A stretch of 64,000 nucleotides of DNA, taken from contig NC_048552.1 of the NCBI RefSeq assembly GCF_902806685.2, positions 12,179,662 to 12,243,661 on the forward strand, read 5' to 3'. Below the pieces are notes generated by a model. That model was not told where the DNA came from. It worked only from the letters and a program-made list of their open reading frames with translations, and made no database searches. This DNA comes from Maniola hyperantus (lineage: Eukaryota; Arthropoda; Insecta; Lepidoptera; Nymphalidae). The position numbers and the translations under genes are program-made. Below, in pieces: positions 57,482 to 64,000 of this stretch (positions within the stretch are counted from its first letter, which is position 1; each line of letters begins with the position of its first letter).

Positions 57482-58870
57482 TTTACAAATCTAAACTTCT
57501 AAACCACTAAACAAAATCAGATTGCAACAGAGTTCAGGGGGAATGCCAAGTTATCGTTTACACAAGAAACAGTAGTCCAAAAAACAAGCCAAAATAATAA
57601 ACGTAGGGATCGTCGGAGTCCGAAAGCAAAGCAAAAGTCGTGAAATCTTTAATATCAAATAAAATTACTCCCAAAACTGTAGAACCACCGTAGAATTTCG
57701 TTATGAAATGAATTCAAATTTCAAACTTTTCTGACACTTGTCACCCTGCAGGCCGATTGCCGTAAACTGACATGTGACATCGCAATAGAAATATCCTTAA
57801 GAATCGTGATCGTTACAGTTGATAAATTTGCTATCGCGGACGACTAATGCACTATATCGCATTTGGTCATTATCGACATTTTGATGACGTATTGGTAGCA
57901 CGGACCTATTTATAACCCGACTAAATCGAATATCTATGGTAATCACTTGGTAATCTAGCAATTTACATGGACATAACAGTCTCCTAAATTTGGCTACGTT
58001 ACTTATTACAAAGAAGTAGTTAGTCTGTGGTAACGTTTACGCGTTTGTTTTTTGTGATTAATTCTGCAACTTTGCTTGCTCCTCGGACTCCGGAGACTTA
58101 GTTTTTCTCACTGAACTTATACGCAAATGCCTGGGCACTGATTTGCCTAAGTATTGGGACCCTTATTGACGGACTGTGGCTGCTTCGAGAAGTTGTTGTG
58201 TGACCTCGTCTGTGTGGTAGAAGTTAGAACTCGTAAGTTAACAAACGTTATCATTCAATACAAGTAAAGGCTCTCATGCGGGTTTCCTCACGATCTTCCT
58301 TTTCCTTCACAGCTAAGCAAGTGATATTTAGTTGTTACAATGGTATTAAACTCCGAAAAGTTAGAAGAGTTTTAACAGCGTTTCATAAAGTACCTACCTA
58401 TTATACAAATTGAGTCCATTGCTACTGGTGGTTATGACTTCATAGTAAGTACCTCCACACTACAAGTGCTTTCTCGAGTATGTTTCCTTATGTATCTAGA
58501 GCTGCCTAAAACGTTGCTCTTCATATGAAAGTTTGGATGTTTCTTACTCCTTCGCACCACAAATATTTAAAAAAACAATTTGGATTAGCTAAATTAGTAA
58601 CAAAGATACCATATACACTGATTCTAAAGTCTTCGCAGACAAAGTCATACCTAAACAGAAGCAGGTAGTGCCTAGTGGTATAGATTAAGCAACACAGTCA
58701 GTGGTCACTTACTCAGTTATCATAATTTTTTTTCAGGCAAAGGTGATACAGTGCTGCATTCATTTCTTCATCCTGACAAAGATATGGATTGGGATATGTT
58801 GTGAACTCGAGCTCTTGGACCCCGTGCAGAGACAAATAAAATAATGAACGGTGCCAGATTAGATTTATAA
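57482..58870 (+). other. Region upstream of the THAP gene; possible spliced transcript of unknown nature
   Basis: A C/T-rich stretch ending in a donor (58232/gtaagt) and an acceptor-like 'ttttttttcag' with an exon-like stretch from 58737 (24 codons ending at a stop, then AATAAA near 58836) could form a small plus-strand transcript. No long frame or known motif supports it. A family D fragment lies at 58275-58375. Confidence 0.25.
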
Positions 58871-59065
58871 GAAGCAGATGGTGATATAATTAAAATTTCA
58901 GAATCTAATCTACTTTAATAAAAGAATACATAAAAAATCATCAAACTGTTGTTTTATTTGCCTAAATAATTTAAATTCCAAAGTAATTTCCAAAGCTAAA
59001 TCAATTAAATCAGAAAATGATTTGACTTTTGGACATTACTTTGGGGAATAATTTTAGAAGTCCCC

Positions 59066-59512
59066 CGAAGAGCCTAGTGGTTAGGATGTCCACCTCTGAA
59101 TAATTGAAGGTTGGGGGTTCAATTCTAGGTACGCATCTCTAAGAGTTATGTGCGTTTTAAACAATTAATTATACTTAACTTGATTTAGCGGTGAAGGAAA
59201 CATCATGAGGAAATTTGCATGCCTGAGAGTTCTCCATATTGTTCTCAAAGGAGTCAAAGGTATACTATTATGTTCAGCCTGTCGCTGGCTCACTATAGAG
59301 TACGGTTCTCTTGAGTGTGAGAAGAGTTTTGACCATAGTCTACCATGCTGGCCAAATGCGGATTGGTAGACTTCACACACCTTTGATAACATTTTGGAGA
59401 ACTCTCAGGCATGCAGGTTTCCACACGATGTTTTCCATCACCGTTAAAGCAATGATATTTAATTATTTACTTAAAATGCACATAACTGTTCTCCAAGAAG
59501 TTATAGGTGCGT
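59066..59512. repeat. Two family D repeats in inverted orientation
   Basis: A reverse copy (59066-59260) and a forward copy (59262-59512) meet near 'tatgttcagcctgtcgctgg'; both are close to full length. Confidence 0.7.
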
Positions 59513-60001
59513 GTAAAAAGTACTCTGTGATTCTCATTTCTCTGTGTTAGTATACCTCTATATTTAATGTACTCTGTGCATCAAACCTACTAATGAAAGA
59601 GTCATCACATATTCTTTTAAAAGTACTTATGAGACTTATATTTATCTAAAAATGCTTTTATACTATTATACTAGCTTCTAAAATTAATAATTGATTTCTT
59701 ATCTAGCAGAAGAATTACTATAGCCTTTTTTAATCCCTTTCATAACTTTATTTTAATTAATATGAGTAGTAAAACGATTTGCGGATAGCTTATGTCACTG
59801 ATAAAAACACCTCTCGAGTTGTTTCAATGAAAACCTCATTTGACGTAACATTTGTCGAGGTTCTTATATGACATCAAACTTCAAAATGCGTCCGCAATAG
59901 CATTTTTCATACAATAAATTTTATCGATAGTGTAAATGAACTGTCAAAACATTTTTTTGTCCACATCTATCCTTTGTGGACTGTCTCACCGAACCGTGAT
60001 A

Positions 60002-60043
60002 GGAAAACCATATTTTGACATTGATGCTGTCATTAAATGATAG
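60002..60043 (+). repeat. Uninterrupted copy of the DIRS element 1 target
   Basis: 'ggaaaaccatattttgac', ATT and 'gatgctgtcattaaatgata' are contiguous here. At DIRS element 1 the same two halves flank the element (39873-39892 and 45064-45088), with one mismatch in the right half. Confidence 0.8.
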
Positions 60044-60368
60044 ATGCAGTCGATTCGCAATCGGCCTGCAGTTTTCTTGACCATAGATATGAAAATCTAG
60101 AATTTGAAGAACATTTAACTATTATTTTAAAAATAAAGCTTAATTTTAGCAAAATTTATAATAATTGAATATTTCTTTTTTCCAAATAAAAAGAAAGTAT
60201 GTTTTTAATTTAATTTTTCACAATATTGGAACTTGAGTATTTTTTATTATGTTAACACTGTCATTAAAAATAATTTACATGTTAACACTGGAACATTATT
60301 TCTAAATCCAGCTCCTAGATGGCGCTATTAATCTAGTTTAGCAGCAGAGTTCTAAGATAGCATACCAG

Positions 60369-60960
60369 ACGACAACAACTTATAACCGCGTCTACATCTA
60401 GCTCTAAAAGCAAACAAGACAATCAATTTAGCATGGATTTATGTGAAGCATTGCTTGAAAGTAGTATTCCTCTGCATAAAATTAACAATCCTACCCTCAA
60501 ACAATTTCTGAAAAAGTATTGCTATCAAAATGTACTTACCGGACGAATCTATTTGTAAAAATTATATGCCAACAATTTGTCAACATATTACGGAAGAAAT
60601 ACGAAATGAACTCAAAGACAACTCTATTTGGATTTTAGCTGACGAAACTACACACAGTTGAGGCCGTTATATAGCGAACTTTATTGTCGGTACATTACAA
60701 CTGGAGCCGTCTTCTTCCTATTTAGTGGCCTGTAAAGAATTGGAAAAGACAAATCATTCAACGATAGCCAGATTTATAAATGAGTGCTAACATAGCACCC
60801 AAGTTTAAAGTTCAAATTCTGCCCAGTTACCTACCTCAGTGGATGTGGAGCGAACATTTTCCACTTACAAAAATATTCTAAAATGATCGTAGACGTAGAC
60901 ACAACACTGAAAATTCAGAAAAATATTTGGTTGCTTACGTTTACAAAGTTTTTAAATAAT
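60369..60960 (+). pseudogene. hAT-type transposase, middle and C-terminal parts
   Basis: From QLITASTSSSKSK (60372) through FSMDLCEALLESSIPLHKI, a frameshift near 60535, then ICQHITEEIRNELKDNSIWI, the catalytic-type ILADETT, RYIANFIVGTLQLEP and TNHSTIARFINEC. An internal deletion follows near 60790, and then the C-terminal dimerisation part (SVDVERTFSTYKNIL-like, ENSEKYLVAYVYKVF). It is clearly defective. Family: hAT transposases with the CGGBP1-like finger. Confidence 0.65.
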
Positions 60961-61239
60961 TTTAATGTCATATAATGTTACTGTACCTATTATTGCCAAT
61001 CAAAAAATAATTTACTAATTGTATGCTGATTTTGAAATAAATAAAAATGAATACTTACTTTTCTCCTGTTTTGGGGATTCCTAAAATTTATCATTTAATT
61101 TTGTATATTCTGCCAATTTTCAAGCATTTTTCATGCATATTTGCATGCATATAACAAGCTTTTTATGTTGCATGTAATCCGGTCTCTACTTAAAATCACA
61201 TAATATACAGACATAGGAGTCAATCTTTCAATTAAAAAA

Positions 61240-61375
61240 AAAAAAAAAAATAGCAAACAAGCAGGTGGGTTACCTGATAATAAGTGCCACCACCCATGAA
61301 CATTTGCAGCACCAGAGGAACCACCAATGTGTTGCCGGCCTTTCAGGAATTTGTTGATCTGCCCCCCCCCAATTT
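61240..61375 (-). repeat. Family O non-LTR 3' end, reverse
   Basis: An A run leads into 'acccatgaacatttgcagca' and 'cggcctttcaggaatttgtt'. Confidence 0.65.
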
Positions 61376-61480
61376 ACAAATGATACAAGAGGCTTAAAGT
61401 AACAAAATAATATGAAACACTTTATATTGCATTCTATCTCAGAAGCTAAATCCTCAAATGTATATGTTTGTGTTTTGCAG

Positions 61481-61896
61481 GTACACCAGTAACTCAAAGA
61501 TCCCATGAAAAACCACCAGTATTGATGCAACGAAGACGTCGTACTTACGTGTCGAGACACAAAAGTTCATGCATAAACACAGACAGAGTTTCACATTACA
61601 TAGATAATGATGCTACAGAACTTATCTTTCTTGGTTACGCAAAGGCTATAAAGTCTTTTTCAAAACGGAGGCAGGCACAAATTAAAATGAAAATTGCTAA
61701 AATAATGATAGAGGAAGAAGTTGCCCATTTTGAGGAGTCGTGTGGAAATCCTGATTATTCTTACTCACCATCACTGCAGCATAACCAAAATTCATCAAAT
61801 TCTTCACCATCCCAAGATCCTCTTGTGTGGAGAAGTTCTACCCCAGGATCCTTCTCTGGGGAAAATTTCTGCAAAGAACTGAAGAATGAGAGATGA
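61481..61896 (+). CDS. BESS-domain terminal exon (MADF-BESS-like regulator, partial)
   Basis: A good acceptor (tgttttgcag) at 61480 opens 138 codons to the stop at 61894-61896; AATAAA follows at about 61907. Residues about 35-80 (DATELIFLGYAKAIKSFSKR, then a basic helix and an acidic IMIEEEVAHFEE) fit the BESS motif found at the C-terminus of MADF-BESS transcription factors such as Adf-1. The exon starts one base into a codon, so an upstream exon is required. I found no MADF domain on the plus strand of this window. It may belong to a gene disrupted by the transposons to its left, or be a captured fragment. Confidence 0.5.
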
Positions 61897-62346
61897 AAGA
61901 CCCAATTTAAATAAATTTCAGGGTCTTTCAGTTTTATTGGTTAGTTATTTCCTAGAACTAATGTCATCGTTGCTGAGGGTTTTAACCCCTGCCTTTATCA
62001 CATAATGGCAGGGGATTTCATAGCAGTGGGTTCCAAGATCCTTCCACCTACTAAAGAGTATGATTTTGACTTAAAAGAAATAGATTTAACAATTATCATT
62101 ATAAGATGGTAACGATAATAACCGGGACCAATGGCTTAAAAAGGTCTATGGGCTTACGCTCTCTGAGCTCTCTCCGAGCCATGGATAGGTGCAAACCATA
62201 AAAAATATTTCACTAGAAATATTCTTGCCTTTGTTTATTTTTATGAAATCATATTGTACAGTTATCAATTCGATTCATTAGTTTTATTGTTACAAAGTTT
62301 GATGAAAGATGAATTTGTGAATTACATTAGAGTTTTAATCATTTTT

Positions 62347-62891
62347 TAGGTTCCGTACCTCAAAAGGAAAAAAGGAACCCTTAAAGGATCACTTTGTTAT
62401 CTGTCTGTCTGTCTGTCAAGAAACATATAGGGTACTTTCCGTTGACCTAGAATCATTTTTTTTAAATAGATATAGCGAGCAAACGAGCAAGCGGGTCACC
62501 TGATGTTAAGTGATTACCGCCGCCCATGAACATTTGCAGCACCAGAGGAATCGCAGATGCGTTGCTGGCCTTTTAGGAATTTGTTGATCCGCCCCTTGAA
62601 TAACCCCATGTTATAATCTAGTGGGAACACCGCCGATGGGAGTTGGTTCCACAGTTTGCACGTGCGTGGAAAGAAGGATCTGGCGCAGCGGACGGTTGAA
62701 GTGCACCAGACACCCAAGTGGTGAGGGTGAAATTCCTTACGGTGGCGCGCGGTGCGGTTGTAGAAAAAAGATCATGAAACTTGATAGGAAAGTAGGTCTT
62801 ATAGCAGACATAAGGGGAAAAATCTGAAAACCGTGAATTTATGGTTACATCATAAGAAAAAATTTAAAATGTGTTCATGAACAAATATTGC

Positions 62892-62892
<1 letters not shown>
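62347..62892 (+). repeat. Family A repeat split by a family O insertion
   Basis: The 5' part of family A (62347-62455, to 'cctagaatcat') resumes at 62770 ('gatcatgaaacttgatagg'). Between them lies a reverse family O 3' end (62456-62769) starting with its T-rich tail. Family O is the younger insertion. Confidence 0.75.
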
Positions 62893-62922
<30 letters not shown>

Positions 62923-63005
62923 GATATAGCGAGCAAGCGAGCAGGCGGGTCACCTGATGTTAAGTGATTACCGCCGCCCATGAACATTTGCAGCACCAGA
63001 GGAGG
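62885..63005 (-). repeat. Family O 3' end, reverse, with long T tail
   Basis: T run at 62891-62918, then 'agatatagcgagcaagcgag' to 'catttgcagcaccagagg'. Confidence 0.7.
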
Positions 63006-63042
63006 GGTTATTCCCGTTGAGTCACACCCCCGTGTGTAACAC

Positions 63043-63137
63043 TGTGACACAAGGTACCAAAAATTTCAAAACATTCCCGTTGAGTAACACTGTTACACAA
63101 CGGGAATTTTTTGAACTTGTTGGCACCTTGTGTCACA
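63043..63137. repeat. Long palindrome (about 47-bp arms)
   Basis: 'tgtgacacaaggtaccaaaa' to 'gttgagtaaca' returns inverted as 'tgttacacaacgggaa' to 'caccttgtgtcaca', with almost no loop and a few mismatches. Confidence 0.8.
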
Positions 63138-63215
63138 CCTACATAAATACATATTATTGCGCGTGTATCAAGTATTAACTGATTGTGCACTTTTCCGGGA
63201 TGTTATTTATTTATA

Positions 63216-64000
63216 AATCCAAGATGGCGGACATGATTTTTTTTTTCAAAAAATTGACATGGGTGTCGTTTTCAGGGTTTTCGAGGGTGCTGAATTTGAT
63301 GATGACATTTATTCTGAAATCCAAGATGGCGGACATGATTTTTTTTTCAAAAAATTGACATGGGTGTCGTTTTCAGGGTTTTCGAGGGTGCTGAATTTGA
63401 TGATGACATTTATTCTGAAATCCAAGATGGCGGCCATGATTTTTTTTTCACAAAATTGACATGGGTGTCGTTTTCAGGGTTTTCGAGGGTGCTGAATTTG
63501 ATGATGACATTTATTCTGAAATCCAAGATGGCGGACATGATTTTTTTTCAAAAAATTGACATGGGTGTCGTTTTCAGGGTTTTCGAGGGTGCTGAATTTG
63601 CTGATGACATTTATTCTGAAATCCAAGATGGCGGACATGAATTTTTTTACAAAAAATTGACATGGGTGTCGTTTTCAGGGTTTTCGAGGGTGCTGAATTT
63701 GATGATGACATTTATTCTGAAATCCAAGATGGCGGACATGATTTTTTTTTCAAAAAATTGACATGGGTGTCGTTTTCAGGGTTTTCGAGGGTGCTGAATT
63801 TGATGATGACATTTATTCTGAAATCCAAGATGGCGGACATGAATTTTTTTTCAAAAAATTGACATGGGTGTCGTTTTTAGGGTTTTCGAGGGTGCTGAAT
63901 TTGATGATGACATTTATTCTGAAATCCAAGATGGCGGACATGAATTTTTTTTCAAAAAATTGACATGTGTGTCGTTTTCAGGGTTTTCGAGGGTGCTGAA
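63216..64000 (+). repeat. 101-bp satellite, about eight units, running off the right edge
   Basis: Units start at each 'gacatgggtgtcg' (63256, 63357, 63458, 63558, 63659, 63760, 63861, 63962). They differ at a handful of positions, mostly in the T/A runs. Each unit holds 'ccaagatggcggacatga'. The period is not a multiple of three, yet two frames stay free of stops over long stretches. Confidence 0.95.

Larger units (their letters stand above)
52348..60368. mobile_element. 8.0-kb insert that splits the hAT gene
   Basis: The insert is bounded by an 8-bp direct repeat, acgacaac (52340-52347 and 60369-60376), and removal rejoins the hAT frame. It contains the THAP/P-type transposase gene, several repeats and the empty DIRS target copy. 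Inside both ends lies 'agcgccatctaggag' in inverted orientation (52412 and its inverse at 60313). I could not find a clean terminal inverted repeat, so whether it arrived as one unit is open. Confidence 0.45.

Noticed and set aside
57256..57510. 84-codon plus-strand frame
   Set aside because: It overlaps the first THAP exon on the opposite strand and has no motif.
52000..57760. Terminal inverted repeats 'atcggcctgcag' around the THAP gene
   Set aside because: Inverted copies near 52045 and 57745 are only about 12 bp, and a third copy lies at 60059; not enough to define transposon ends.
63259..63963. Series of 66-133 codon frames (MGVVFRVFEGAEF...)
   Set aside because: They are frame readings of the 101-bp satellite with no start context or gene structure.

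Overview
The window is nuclear DNA from an insect, almost certainly a moth or butterfly. The evidence is many-intron genes, AT-rich introns, and dense copies of short repeats that I recognise as typical of Lepidoptera (the 'gatgcccgcgacttcgtccg' RTE-type family and the '(TCTG)n ... cctacagggtacttcccgtt' family). This identification is from memory of family style, not from a search.

Left half (1-39.4 kb) is a compact block of conserved host genes whose introns are full of repeats. A first coding exon of a D-amino-acid/D-aspartate oxidase (minus strand) leaves through the left edge. Head to head with it is a complete 19-coding-exon XPD/ERCC2 helicase (760 codons by my splicing). Convergent to XPD is a complete 13-exon YTHDC2-type R3H/DExH/ankyrin helicase on the minus strand (1355 aa), whose YTH-like C-terminus has lost every tryptophan. 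Head to head with YTHDC2 is the single-exon endonuclease gene NOB1, and convergent to NOB1 is a six-exon ARB2A/FAM172-type gene. All exon joins were chosen by hand so that phase, splice sites and family homology agree.

Right half (39.9-64 kb) is a transposon graveyard with two striking objects. Two DIRS-type tyrosine-recombinase retrotransposons sit in tandem about 0.9 kb apart (39890-45066 and 45965-50984). Each has split inverted repeats, an internal complementary region that joins the outermost ends, and an ATT trinucleotide present once at each end and once in the internal junction. Their inverted repeats are near-identical although the gag/RT/RH/YR reading frames are broken. The second carries a 65-bp 5S rRNA fragment with a 16-bp duplication in its RT region. 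Between them is a 3' fragment of a non-LTR element.

Further right, an intact 890-codon P-element/THAP9-like transposase gene (six exons, catalytic D-D-E present) lies inside a broken hAT-type gene. The two halves of that hAT gene are separated by 8.0 kb but share an 8-bp duplication and rejoin in frame. After this come an orphan BESS-domain exon, nested repeats, a 47-bp-arm palindrome and a 101-bp satellite that runs off the right edge.

Functional links among the host genes are general ones (DNA repair and transcription for XPD, RNA biology for YTHDC2, NOB1 and ARB2A). Nothing in the sequence shows they act as one system.
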